From Hirudinaria manillensis (taxonomy: Eukaryota; Annelida; Clitellata; Hirudinida; Hirudinidae), in assembly GCA_034509925.1 (NCBI GenBank), contig CM067535.1, forward strand, positions 5,133,201 through 5,197,200: 64,000 nt of DNA. Reading direction: 5' to 3'. A model generated the notes under the pieces. It was given only the letters and a program-made list of their open reading frames with translations, did not search any database and had not been told where the DNA came from. Positions 35,501-49,828 of this stretch are shown here, in pieces (positions within the stretch are counted from its first letter, which is position 1; every line of letters starts with the position of its first letter). The position numbers were made by a program, and so were the translations under genes.

Positions 35501-38500
35501 TTTTTTTATCTTTTTGAGTGCCTCGTGCATCCTAACATTATTAATTGATGGACAAATGGAATCAAAAAGTACCTAAAGATTCAGAAAGAATTGCAAACAA
35601 GAGACGTCTTCCCAAAGATCCTCATTAACGACCATTTTGTAAACAAAACATCCTTTTGAATGAATCTGCCCAACACATCATCAACTTTCAAAGCCTTTGC
35701 TTCCTTCTTATGTGATTTGTTTGCATCCTCATGTAGTTTTATGTTTCATATTTACTTAAGATTAGCCTAGTTAGTAAAATAGTCATTGTCAGTGAAATGA
35801 TTAATGACTTAATGATTAATAAATTAACAATATTAATTAATTAAAAATTAATCAACAATATTTATTTATTAATTAAAATAATAATAATAATAATATATAT
35901 ATATATAATATAATTACCAAATTAATTAACAGTATTGATTAATAAATGGTATCAGAAATATTAATTAATTAATTAACAATACCTATTAATTAATCATTAA
36001 TTAGTCATTAATCATTGCATTGGCAATGGCTATTTTACTAAAAATTAGTTAACAACATTAATTAATTAACTAATTAATTGATTGATGCAGAAATAAAGAG
36101 CTTAACCTGCAGGTGCTTGGCCATGTAGGGAGGCAACGACATGACGGTGTCGTAGACGCCGTACTGGTCGCCGAGGTTCACCTGTTCGTCGTCCCAGTCG
36201 TAGGAAGCCATCGAAGTCATCCTCCTGCGTTTCTTCATCATCTTCAACACTGCGTCGTGCGACGGAAGAATTTAAATTAAAGTGAAATTAAATGCTTTTT
36301 TTTAACTCGATTATTTGTATTTATTTGCATTTATTTGTTTCGTTAACTTAAGGTCACGGTCGTTAAAACTTCCGCTCCAGAATATCAGAACAGAAATGAA
36401 AATTATAAAAGAAAATATTAAGAAAGGTGAATCCGAGTGTAAATCGTTAGACAACAAAACGAAACCGAAACTATGCACGAAAACCGAAACCATATTTCTA
36501 TGCATGGTTTTGCACGGAAGAACTCTAAAAGCTTTAACAACCGGCAGAACTGAAAGTCAAAAAGACTTCAGAAACAAAGATCCGAATCACGACTCACTGG
36601 TTTCGTCCATGAACGACGAAGATTTTCCGGTGTCGGGACTTCCGGGAGCAATCGATTCGCGTTTATCGACGAGCCTTCGATTCGAACCATTTGGTTAATT
36701 AGTCAAAAGGTTAAAGGTTAATTAATTAATTATTTAATAATTTGGTAATTAAAGTAAAAATAATTTTTTAGGAAATTGTTAAAAAATGTTTAAAAAACAA
36801 TAGTTTATATATGCTTTGGACAACGATTGATTAAAATCACTGTCCTAAAGGACTTTGAAAGAATTGATAAAACGAGACTGACTCTGGTTGATAAAGTTGC
36901 AGTCTGCTCGACATGTCAACGCCATAGACGGACTCGTAATGTTGCCTGCGAATATTCGATATATTAATATATTAATATTCGATTATATGTTTGTTTTTTT
37001 AAATTTATTCCTTTTCAACTTCAATTAACATTTAAAAGTGTTTTTATTTTAATGCATTTAAGTGTATTTAATTTAACTATTTTAACGTATAATACTGTGA
37101 GTTTATTCCTTGTTGACAGATGCTAAAGCGCAAAGATACAACAATCAATCAGTTTGAATGAGACATTTTGTTAAAAGTTAAAATGTCAAAAATGTTATTT
37201 AATGGTACAAATATTTAACTAAGCACTTCTTTATCATCTTTGGAGGCAAAGCAACCTAAACGAGTACTTTCAGTACTTTGAACATCATCGACAGACACAT
37301 ATAGTACTGGATTAACACCTGCTACTCTTCAGAGTGCAAGTTCATTAAGTGCATTACTAAACAGCCCACTTTAGGGTTCACTCAACGCTATAAGTCATCT
37401 CTAGCCAATTTTTACCCCAAAGGCAACTTAATCAATTTAATTGAATATCTTAAAGAACTTCTACCAAATGATTTCTTTTTTAAAGAAATCAGTAAAGCAT
37501 TACTTTAATTTACTTTAAGTGCAATGAAAACATGAATCATCATTTGAATCATCATCAAGACCATGTGAATATTGTTCCTATGCTTGTGACATGAATCGTT
37601 AAACAACTGCTGACAAAAGGACTTAAGAGCAATAAATGTCGCTTACAGGTGAAATTCATTCATCAAAAAACATAAATGCAGGTGAGTCTTACTGCAGGGC
37701 TATTTGCTGATAGACCTCCATGATAATCTCATCCTTTGTGTAAGGATCTCTCTGTAAAATCTTCTTCAGATACTTGTCATCAATCTTATCCAGCCAGCCC
37801 TTTGATGGTTATTATAACCAGAATTAGGTGGAAATTAATTTCAAATCGATTTTGAGAAAATTTATTCAAAGGCAGATTAGCATTCGTTAGACCTAATTGA
37901 TTATCAATGCCAATTTTATAATGCCACCTGATAGCAACTATTAATTGTTTTTTAAAACAATATATTCTATATTCTGATTGTTAAATATTTATTTAACAAT
38001 TTTTATTTTTATTTTATATTTATTTTACAGAATAAAACTACTTTAATATCTTGAATATCTTGAGATCATATGCCCTTTCAATTCATAAAAAGAATAAACA
38101 CCTGAAAGGAATTGTGTCCATAATGTCCAACGACTTCCTCCATGAAGACCATCAAGTGATCGATTACCTGGCAAGCAACGGTGGATAATCTAATTTAGTT
38201 AAAATATTTTTATTAATTAATTAATTTAATTAATTTAATTTAGCGGAGCACAAAAGATTTACAGGAGATGCATCAACATTAAAGGCAAACACCCTTTTGA
38301 AATTTTTATCGATGCAACTATTGGCTTCTCAGAAGTAACATTGTTTATAACTAACAAGTAACAGATGTACATCTTTTTAAAAGTAATATAAATTAACAAT
38401 TAGTAATAGTAACGCTATAATCATCATCATCGTCACCATCACCACCACCATAATTATCATCATCATTGCCACCACCATCATCGTCGTCGTCGTCATCACC

Positions 38501-41500
38501 ACCACCACCATCATCATCACTGTTATCATTATTACTATTGTTATCATTATCATAACAATAATTAGCAAAAAGAACATTTTTAAATAAAATTCCAAACAAA
38601 AGTGAATAAAATGACAAACAAACAAACGAATGGTTAATTAATTAATTAATTTAATTAAAATTTAAAAATACTAACGTGATTGTTGATTTCCTGGTACAAG
38701 CAGACCACTTTTTCTTCTTCACCTTTTATCCTCAAAATCTTCACGAGAGGTTTGATAGTGATGCCCTGGAGTAAAACAGAAAAAATGTGTACGTGATGTT
38801 TGCACAGGAAGACGTGGAAATTCGTACCACGTATTTGTTTTGATCTTCTAAAAAGTTGAACGAACGAAAACGAAAGAAAACAAAATCTCAAAAACTAAGA
38901 ACCGCGATCGGTCCTTACTTGTAAACGCAACGTCATTAACGACTCAACCCGAAGTTTTTGTAATCAATTATTTTGAATGAATTTGAATAATCGCTAACCA
39001 AAGAGTAATCAATTATATGAATATTCAATTAGTTATGTCAGGGTTAGGTTGAATGATTGAAAGACTTAAAGTGAAATCAAATTGAATTTAATGGTCAATC
39101 ATTTATAAATCAATACTTGATGCCACCATGACCGCATCTGTGCGGTCGTCATTAACCATAAAACGCTTTTGTACTCCAATAATAATAATAATAATAATAA
39201 TAATTTTTAAAACGTTAATAAATAAAAAAAATGAGAGAAAATTAAAACCATTGAACGGACCTAAAAAGAATTCCATTATTTCCATCCATAAACCATGACA
39301 TGGCATTTGACATGGTGGAGATTAAAAGATCAATCGCCAATTAGCGTAATTAACGTCATTGCGGTACCAATTTACTGCAGAGATGATGATGGTGGAATAA
39401 AAGCCGGAGTCACCTGGACGAAGACCGTGAAGAGGATGACGAAGAGGGTCGCAGTCTGGAAAAGATCCTGATGCTTCGTGTGCTTGTCTGTCAACATGGC
39501 CACCAGGCAAAAGGCCACTGCTCCCCTCAGACCTCCGTATGCCTGCAAATTCATTCGTTCATTTTGTCGCTCTTCTATTGAATGTTAAAGTCCTACCGGT
39601 TTCAAGTCATGGTCGTTATTATGCAAAACAGATTACAACAGAAAGATCATTCATTCATTCACTCACTCACTCACTCACTCCCTCACTCACTCACTCACTC
39701 TCACTCACTCACTCACTCACTCACTCACTCACTCACTCACTCACTCACTCACTCACTCACTCACTCACTCACTCACTCACTCACTCACTCACTCACTCAC
39801 TCACTCACTCACTCACTCACTCACTCACTCACTCACTCACTCACTCACTCACTCATTCATTCATTCATTCATTCATTCATTCATTCATTCATCCACATTC
39901 TTGTCGTTAACTATTATTGTGGTGAATGTGCACCAGCGAATTCTGCCTCAAAACGTATTTGGAAATAATTACAACCAAACCAGAATAAATCAATAACATG
40001 TTATAAATAATAAAGCAATAAAATATAATTGCTTTTATGGATTTATTCAAATGGAATAAATTGAACGTTGAAATCCATTTCACCATGATGAATTGCTCCC
40101 TGTTTCCGATACTCCTCGACCTGTTTGTTCTGTTCACAAGGAAGGTCAATCCGTAAGTGACTGAAAGTAAAAAATGGTTTTCAAAAAGAAGTCAAAATTT
40201 GTAAATCTCTAAATTCTGTTTTGGATTTCTTAATTAATTGTTGTCATAAGAAATTTTAAAACATCATCATCATCACCACCACCACCATCATACCATAAAA
40301 AACAGCCATGTCACTTTAATTATTAATTTTTTAGCGACTGAAAATGAATTTAAATTTGCATTTAATTATTTAAAATCCATCCATAAAATGAAGCCACGAT
40401 TCATGTATTTTGTATGCCACTCAAATCAGGTTAAAGGATGTCCTGAAAGACAAGCCGTTCGTGCCTTTGTTCGGAGAGAAGTTTTTCTTTGCCCGCATTT
40501 GTTTGCATCTCAAAGAAGCAAACGTTTGCAAGCAGTTTTGTTTACGGTTCTGTTCTTACAGTCTGAACCCGGATAAATAATAACAACAAATAACAACATC
40601 GCATTGCAGGTTAAGTCCTCAACCTGACTCAACAAGTCCTGACCTGCAATCACCAGAAGTACCTTTGTGAAATGTCACCATGAAAGTGGCATACATTACC
40701 CCTTGATGCTCACATTCAGGACAAACATGCTTATCATTATTATTGTTATTATCATTATTATTATTATATTATTTAGTTGTTTATGTTCCAGCTTCCTTTT
40801 TGCATTGCATAACTTAAGTCAGGCTTAATTTTTCCCTTAAAAATACTCCAACAATCATAACCAAGCATTCTATTTCAAAAGGCAAAATAATAAAGACTTG
40901 AGCACTGAACTTGCTTAACCTAGATCATCTCAAAACTGAGTACAAATTAGGAATCAAATGCCTCCATCCTGAAAGCTGGACGAGATGATGATTGCCGTGC
41001 CTTTGACACGTCCGAGAGTTGAAAGCGAAACATGACAGCATGGCTTCAATTAGCCATTTCTCTGTTATTAAAGGAGTTCCTAAGCTAAAGGTAAAGGATG
41101 TTGTAATTGTCCTTGTATTTATGAATGCCACATTAAGTCATTAAGTTGTTTATCTTCATTGCCAGGCTTCTTGAGTTGGGTTTTTGCATTTCTGACCTTT
41201 TGCTATGCATGCCTGGATGCATTAAACTTGTTATATTTGGTTAATGCCTGATGCTAGCCTTAGGTTTTAAAAGATTGTTAATTCAATTTATTTATAGCTT
41301 TGAGACCTGTTGAGAGTTATAACTTTTATTTTTTGAGAGAGAGTTATAGTTGAAGACCTTCGGCTTTTAAGAGATTAATGTGGCTGGAAAATGAACTTTG
41401 ATTTTTTTTTAATGATAAATGTCTTCATCGATTTGCTTTGAATATTAAATAGCACTATGATGTTCTGTAGAAGCTATGATAAAATCAATAATTCATGATG

Positions 41501-44500
41501 ATGACGATGAATTGATAATTATGAATTGATAACGATTGTTTGCAAATGCAATAAATACATATCTTATGTTTGTCTAGGCCCGCAATTTTTCATTAGAGAA
41601 ATGCAATCATGTTAAAAAGAGCCTTTCATAAACAAATGTTTCCCAATAAACCATCGACCATTTGCAATAGTTTTAGAAAGCTGCTTTTACCTAGCAATGT
41701 CATCAATAAAATTGGTTTAATATCAAATGCTAAATCTACAAATTAAGCTACATAAGATTTCCCAAAACTCAATACTTGTGGAACAAATGAAAAGGTTAAT
41801 TGAGAACAATATATTATAAACAAATAGCTCAAATGAACCTACCCAAGAATCTGACCACAAGGCAAAGCAGGGCACTCCAGAGAATGAAACCCGTGTGCCA
41901 CTTAAAGCTATCCCTGGCTATGGCTATGCCCAGGAACATGAAGATTATGCAGTCGCAGGCTCCACTGTTTATGAGAATAAAATTAATTTACCGCTAACCA
42001 TGGAGAGATCGATTGATCGATGGGGGAGGAGAAGGAGGAGGAGGTAGAGGAGAGATGGGGTGGGGGAGTAGGCAGGGGGGTGGTTGGGTGTAAGATGGGG
42101 AACATTTGTTTGCTGTTTGCTTTTAATTGGTTTGAATTCCATAGCAAATAATCATTGAGTCCCTATGATAAGGATGTTAATCGGATGATTCCATTTGGTC
42201 TACAGTATTGTAAAACCATCACCCAAATGAGAACGACGATGATGATGACAAGGACGACAATGATGATGATGATGATGATGATGGCAGTGCCTTTATTATC
42301 ATAATCATCATTATCAATTTGCATCACATGTATTATAATGCATTGTCAGAAATAAACATAAATCACTGAAACAGCTATGAAGGGAATTTTACCTGAGCAT
42401 TTTGACAAAGTACTTGATGGTAATGCCAGAGTTGTTGGATATGTTGTGGGCAGCATATTGCATCTGCATGAGGCCACAACCAATCAGACTGCAAATAAAT
42501 CAAATGAATTTCAATTCAATTAGGCAAATACGGTTGAGTATCCAGGAATATTTAGGATCAATGTTGTGTCATCATTAGAGACCATGAAGGGATGAAGCTC
42601 TAAGTAATTCACTAATTATTACATCAGGTCAAAATATGAATATAATTATTTTGAATTATAAAATGATAAAAATATAATTCCTGACAATCAAAATATATTG
42701 AGGTCTGAGGTTAACATAAAATCCACATAAAAATCAATCGATACAAATACATATATATAAATAATGATATTTACATTTGAACCAAAGATAATTGTTTGCA
42801 AAATTTATAAATACCTGATGATACCAGAGAAATGGAAAAGTTCTGCCATGAGGTAAGAAGCATAAGCCATGGAGAGAATTGCTAGTGGTTCTACAACTGT
42901 ATTATAATGCTCATTTCAGAATATGCTGATTGGAGATTGAAGAAGGTTTAATGATATCTGGCCACAAATACATAAGAAATAAATAAATAAGAAATTTAAC
43001 TGTTTATTGGTTAATTCAATGAAACTCTTTGTGCTCATTATCATTGATACCATGTCATAATTACTAGTTCATTATGATAATTATCAATTTCATTGCAATA
43101 TCTCAGATCATAAAATTTAATGAACTGAGATTGGGTTGTTGATAAAAAAAAAACCTCTGATGTGCATCATGAGTCTGGTGATGAGAGCGCTGATGATGCC
43201 GAAGATTATGCCGATGGTCAAACCTCCGAGACTGACGGTGAAGAAGGCAGCGACCGCCATGCCCACCTGGAAAAATCATCGAAGAAATCCGTCCGGAATT
43301 GCAAACGACGCAAAGTGCTTAGGAAATTCAATTTCATCAAAGTGGTTGAACGTGGTTATACGAGGTCTGTAACCACCAATTACCAACGAGTGATCGACAT
43401 CTGGTCACACAAGAACAATTAATAAAGCAATAGAATCGAGGGAAGAAATAATTTGGGGAGCCCTTCAAGCAGTTGAGTAGCAAGAGCTGCTGCTTGAGCT
43501 AATGGAGGGACTTTATTTACTTTGCAAGCAATTCATAATCAAAATATTTTGAACACGGACGAGGATGATGCGATGCCGATGCATGGAGATGATGAAGCGA
43601 GATATGGTTGTGTTGATGAGATGCATTAAGCTGCTGATGTGTGTTACATCAATATCACTCATCACCTCAGATACAGGAATAGGTCCGTGCATTTCGCTCA
43701 GAGTGGTGACGGTGTTGTACAGCACGACAGTTACTGCATCTGTGGTTGATTGAGCGGTTATTTAGGAATAATTTAAGAAGCAATATTACTTTTTTATTTA
43801 TGAAATACATACTTTGCAATATAATTATTGTTACTCTATATATATATACTTCTTATGTTGATATGACAAGTTTATATTATTCCAAATAATAATTATTAAT
43901 AGCATCACAAATGATTGCATTCATCATCACTGCTATTACTGGCAGAAGTAATTAAATATTCTTAAAAGGAGAACTGAAATTAAATAGTCTCATGCCAGTG
44001 CACATCTGAGGTTCTTATAATCTCTCAATGGTTGACATTTACCAAAGAAAATGATCTTAATGAAAATAAAAATAATTGCTAAGATGTTTATAAAGTGAAG
44101 CACTCTTCAAAAAATGAATGAATATTTTACCATTAAAGAGAGATTCTCCAAAAACCAAGAAGTATAGAACACTGTTGACACCAATCTCTTGAAATATGGC
44201 CAGCACCTTTTAGATCCAAATTCATTAATCAGATTCAATTCCAGTTTATAATTCAACTGTAAATGTTTGTTTTTTAATGTTTGACCAAGAAGTAAAAGTG
44301 GACTTATTTTGTTCCAATATCAAAGTAATTATGTTATTATGCTTCCCCTGCATCCTAATAAACTTTTGACTAAATTAATAACAGCTATAATAATTGCAAA
44401 TAATATAGTAATTGCAAATAACTTCATAATCATATTTTGAACATATCATTGTAAAGTTACAATGCATAAACATTGCATACTTTTTCAGAACTTTATTAGA

Positions 44501-47500
44501 AAAGGAAATCAGACAATAAAAGTTGAAAATTAAAAAATAATAATCAAATAAATAAAATTGCTTCCTGATAATGATTAGATAAGCTGTTACATTCGCACAC
44601 AATTCTCTCGATGGCTGCATTATCGGCAAAGATGTTAAATTCATGAAAATCATGGACATTTGAATAGCAGATGGAACATAAGATATGAGCTCATGTCTAA
44701 ATTTAAGTTTTTCTAGACTGCAGTTGAGATATTAATATATAGCAAACTAAGGAAAGTAGTGGAATTTCTTTTAACATGGCCTAAAACAGCCGAGGAAATA
44801 CCAATGTATACACATGGTATCAACCTGCGACTAAATTGAACACCATTTCTGCATCAGCAACAACAACAACAACATTGACAACCAACAACGAACAGCAACT
44901 CACTGCAACAGGATCGACCGCAACAATGAGCGAAGAGAAGACCAGGCATTCAATGAAGTCAATGTTAATTTCTCCCATGGCACCAGAAATTGCCAGACCA
45001 TAAAGAAGTGGACCTAAAGGTTAGGAAAGGTTATAGCAAAGTAATTAACCTCTTTCTTGCAAACCGCGTTTTGAGTGAAATAATACTAGAATGCACTTAT
45101 AACTTTAACAACACTTCTCAATCTTAAGTATCTGTTTAAAGATTTGCAATAGATGATAACAACAACGACGACGACGACGATGATGATGATGATGACGACG
45201 ACGATGATTATTATTTACGCAAAGACTATAAATATGACAAATTACACATAGTTAACTGCTTAGAAAAACATAGCTGTCTACCCACTGAGCAATAGCACTT
45301 ATGACTTATTATGGTGTTGTCATCGTTAGTAAATTAGTCCATTGTTTTGGCTGCTCAGAAGTATCAAAAGGGCAAAAAAAAACCAAGACCAGGAGATTGA
45401 GTGATGGCATTCAATAACTTTGAATAACTAAAGATTTAAAGTAACTTGTTGCCTCTCTTAAGTATTTATTAAGCATATCTTCTAAACATTAACACAACAC
45501 ACGAATATATGTAGCCCATATATTAGAATCTGTTTTTCCAAATATTAGTAACACCTAATACCTACTAATACCTATGTATTAATACTTATATCTCCTCTTA
45601 AACTAAATAAAACTCATTAGGGCAAGTTCAACACCTCAACTTTTAATGTTGAAAGCAACTGAAGGATTCAAGGCAACAAGTTTTCTGGTACTTAAAAGCG
45701 CGGACAAATTGTTGATCATAAAAACTCACCTATTAAGAAGCAGTTGAGAAGAGTCCCCTGGTTTAAAAAGTTATAATTTATAAAATTTATAATTATAGTT
45801 TTATGTTAATTTGCTAATATAAAATTTATGGGTTGATAATTTATAAAATCATTTTGAATTATCAAAATAACAATCAATCTTCATCAAAGGAAACGTTGTG
45901 AATGTTAAATTCAATTTGAACATAAATTAATAAAAATCAGTCAAAAGTGACTAACAATGATTGCATAGAAGATTATGGTTCCTAAGTTTCCAAAAAAGAC
46001 CGGATCATGCAGGCCGTAAGCCGACTCTAAGATGCATCTGAACAAATCAACAACTATGTGTGTTACTACAACTATTACACCTGTTAACATAAATCTTCAG
46101 GTTTTGATTCAAATTTACAACAGGTTTATTTCTTGAAAGTTGTTTACTTTCAATAACATCCAAGTTTTTCAATTCATGGAAGGATATATGTTACTAGTAA
46201 CTTTCTTAAATTTATTATTAAATCTACTTCTAAAATCATTATTAGATATCATTCACTTAACAAATGGAGAGTTTTTAAAAATTGCATAATGTATTCAACA
46301 TTTGTGAATATTTGTTTATCTGTGGAAAAGCATCCATAACAAAATCTGGTCCTTATGACCACTAACACATTTTGAAGCTGAAGACAAATGTTTTAGAAGG
46401 CTTTAGAATTATTTTTATAATTTGTAATTTCAATAAATATTAAAATATGATTCCTAATAATAAATACTATTAATATTTTAACATATTTAAATTTCATTAC
46501 CTTACCTACAGCTTAAGGATGCATAACAAATCAGCCTTGTTAAGGTATTATTAGAAAATAAGTAATCTTTTTTAGCTCTACGATTCAACTCAGCAGATTT
46601 CAGAAATCAATTGCAAGGAAATTTTAAATTGAAATCCCATTTTAATCATTTCTATGTTCTGAAGCAATCGTCTAAAAGCAATCAGAGTTGTGAAACGGCA
46701 TTCCTTTGCACATAATTTTTGGAAGGCAATCGGATATAACGAATAAGAAAAACAGACATTTTACACGATTCTCGAAAAATATTTAATCAATTCTCATCTA
46801 TTTAGTTTGTTTAAATTGCATCAAAGCATAAGATTAAATTTTATGAATTTAATCCAGAATGTTGAAGCCTAATAGTTTTTCAAATGAAGAGAATGATTAG
46901 GAAAAGAAGATAAAAACTCATTGATGCAGGGCTGCATCCTCTTTTTAGGAAGATCAATAATTTCTCTTCACTCTGTGCATGATCGTGCATTGATAAAATC
47001 GAAGAAATAGATTGGATAGGTGAAGAAATTTTTACAATTTCCTTTTTTTTACCCAGGACTTAATTTCTATTAATAAAACATCAATTAATAACTTTGCTGA
47101 AATTAAAGCCTTGTCGGATGCGATGCATCTATTGATCAAAAAGGTTTGCAGGAATTGATTTAGCTCCAGACATCCTGAAGCTAAGCATTGTGACTTTGGA
47201 TGCAAAGGAGTGCAAAACCAGCCATACTAGTAGTAATACTAATGCATGTATTTATCTGATGCATGAGTCTAGCTGGTCTTTGATCTTTTCAGTTTGCAAC
47301 TGAATTCAAACTTTATGCATTTTTTGCAAGGAAAAAGATTCCTGCAGATAAACAAAAATGTAAATCAACCAATCACGACCAATCTATTTAAGAACAACAT
47401 CGTACAACCAGCAATCTAATAAAAACTTAAGACTTACGGAGGTAGAAGGAAGAGGAAGAATGAGTCCGGATTAATATAGTAAAACGATGCCGTATCCACT

Positions 47501-49828
47501 TTAGCGGCGCTGTATCAATGCAAGTGATAACAATGTTATGTATGAATAAACAAACATTGAACGCTTAGAAATCCATAACTTCACAATCGCAAAATTTCAT
47601 CAGTAATGAACATTCGTTAAAAAGATTCAAAATATTTTATAAATTATCTAAAATATATTTGAATTGGAAACAAGCTAATTAAACACGGCACGTGATTTAC
47701 AAGAACACTGACAATTAACAATTGGTGTCAATCAAGCTGTGCTTTTAAATACTTTGCCATAAACAACAATAATTTTTTAAGTGACTTTTTGACGTATTAA
47801 TCGAACCTCATGATATAACCACACAAATTGTTATATGTAATTACAAAACATATCGAGATTATCTCATCATTCAATTAAAATACAATTATACTTTTACATT
47901 TTCCACAACAATTGTTCAATGGTCAGCAGTCAGCAATCAATAACAATAATGTTACTCCTTGTTATTCCTACAAAGTTCATATTTTACATCATCTGCTCCT
48001 TGCAACAATTGTAAGTTACTTAAATGATATATAATAATATATCCTTCAATAACCTTCTAACATATTTGTGACACACTGCCTCAACAATAATTTTGAATAA
48101 ATGTAATAATCATCAAATAGTGTTTTGGTGCAAAACATGCAATTCAGAAGAATTGTAAAGAAGCTAGTACAAACATGGAAAGCATATTCAATTTGAAAAG
48201 CTTTTGACTGTAGATTACCTAGACAAGCAATGTGTAAGCATTATAGTATCAGAACTACTCATTTTTATTACATTGTGATAAGCTCATTTAAGTGTGCTTT
48301 ATCTTCTTAGCAAAACTTTAATCCTACTAAAATAACAAAAGCCCATTCTGCATCATCAAATAACATGCCAGGCTAATTATGAACATCATGTCATGAGAAC
48401 ATCGCCCCATGAGAACTTCGTGGTGCTGTGAATAAAACAACCACCGCACCAACATAATCCTGATACCAACTAAATCTTTCTAATCAAAAGTTAAAAAAAA
48501 GCTTCAATGGCACAAAACACACGCAATTAAAATCAATCGAACCTCATTCCAGACATGCAGTGGATATAATAGAAATGGATGTCGTATTGGATGATTTATG
48601 CGCATAAATTAATCTTAGAACATTCGTAAAGAACCAATCGACTCACTGGAGAACGTAGCCCACCGCAATTCCTAGGACAATTAGCAAGCTGAAAGTAAAT
48701 AAAAATAACTTGTTGTGTGATAATCTTCCATATTTGCTATTAACAATTACTATCATTAGTTCTTGTAAATGATTATTCACTCCAGAGCTATAGTAAATGA
48801 ATTATTGAAAAGAAGAAATTATATTGTGTGATAATTAAAAACATAAAAACATAGATCTCTTTAGATCAATGGTATCGCTATAGGCTGCCAGCTGGCTAAC
48901 ACCAAGTTAAAACAGGCACAACTAAGTAGTAGTGGCAGTTGAGATATAAATGTTTATTTTGTAAGTTAACTAAACAATTGGTGTTTTATTCAAATAATTT
49001 CATTCTGTGTGTGATAAGTTTATTTTAACTTTTTTCATTGTGATTCTCTGCTGTTTCACCATTTTGTAAAGCAACCCATAGCGAAACCATTTTGGATGAA
49101 TGGCAATTATTCCAAACCTAATTCATGCAAATCTTACTTCATCAATTGTTCCTATCACAAATTCTACAATTTAACTTTCATTTTGACTAATTTTTGGTCA
49201 TTAATTTGAAGCAATAACTATGAACTGAGCAAAAAAAATTGAACATGCAATACAGTGAAACTTAGTAAATAATTTTGATAGACTAGGCTTATAATAAAAT
49301 CTTAGTCAGAATGAGAAAATCTATTTCTGAGAGAAAATTAATAAAGTGAAGTTAATTAAAGATTTAAAGTTTTTAACATTCAGTCACCATGATTCTGGCA
49401 TCCAGCTGGACAAGAAATCAGCATGGTGAAAGCCTTTGAGATGAATAAATGATTAAATTGATTTGGTTACATTCCCTTAATCAACTTTGTTTGTTATCAT
49501 TATTATAATTGATACCATTCAAATTTTCAAAACTCTCACCTAGCTTGCAGAGGACAACTATAATCATGAAAATTGCCACAATGAGTGGCTGTTTCACATA
49601 TCCAAATTTTATGCTGGCCACGTGAATTCCGTGTTCCCAGTGCTGGGAATCCTCCTTGGCAGCATCCGGTGACAGTGTAGTTGTTTTATTGAAGGGCTCC
49701 GAATTATCATATGTGCTTAATTCCTCATAATATTCAGCAGTCTCATTGGCCGAGGAAAAGTTTGACCAATGAAACAAGATGACAATCAGCAGAAGAAATT
49801 GGATTGCTTTGCTAAGCTTTAATCTCAT
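32585..49828 (-). CDS. Sodium/proton exchanger, SLC9 (NHE) plasma-membrane type, 838 aa, 23 exons
   Basis: Antiporter exchanging Na+ for H+. Exons: 49540-49828, 49388-49433, 48647-48688, 47438-47509, 45956-46037, 45730-45757, 44904-45013, 44131-44206, 43666-43739, 43155-43266, 42815-42896, 42393-42488, 41843-41964, 40084-40160, 39414-39542, 38676-38765, 38102-38167, 37693-37799, 36879-36945, 36107-36241, 33771-33981, 33517-33618 and 32585-32886 (stop TGA). Phases chain to 2517 nt. Features: signal-like N-terminus and glycosylation sites, [25 protein letters not shown], the ion-site [40 protein letters not shown], then a cytosolic tail ([10 protein letters not shown], basic KKRRR, Glu-rich end). 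It most resembles the NHE2/NHE3 group, judged from remembered motifs only. The 36107-36241 acceptor has an alternative at 36249. Confidence 0.92.
33361..33520. repeat. Minisatellite carrying splice-donor-like units
   Basis: Imperfect repeats of a unit like gttacctgtgtacac. On the minus strand each complete unit reads CAGGTAA or CAGGTGA. The edge unit at 33511-33520 supplies the apparent donor of the exchanger exon 33517-33618. Confidence 0.7.
35138..35176. repeat. (AAC)n(AAT)n microsatellite
   Basis: A run of AAC then AAT triplets in an exchanger intron, followed by further AT-rich simple sequence to about 35270. Similar AAT runs lie at 39179-39204 and 21478-21502. Confidence 0.85.
38415..38535. 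repeat. (ATC/ACC)n microsatellite
   Basis: Imperfect ATC/ACC/GTC triplets in an exchanger intron. They open repeat-only poly-Asp and poly-Met/Val frames on the minus strand. Confidence 0.8.
39649..39892. repeat. (ACTC)n/(ATTC)n microsatellite, about 245 bp
   Basis: A long, almost pure ACTC array framed by ATTC units, in the exchanger intron between the exons at 39414-39542 and 40084-40160. The open frames across it encode only Leu-Thr-His-Ser repeats. It is the longest simple repeat in the window. Confidence 0.95.
42234..42285. repeat. (GAT)n microsatellite
   Basis: GAT/GAC triplets in an exchanger intron. Another such run lies at about 45160-45210. Confidence 0.8.

Noticed and set aside
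36315-36698. 127-codon plus-strand ORF inside an exchanger intron
   Set aside because: Lys/Thr-rich with no recognisable domain; antisense to the exchanger with no promoter or splice evidence.
39539-39968. Open frames of 123-128 codons across the ACTC array
   Set aside because: They encode only Leu-Thr-His-Ser repeats, and the repeat is open in several frames. The segment lies in an exchanger intron on the other strand.
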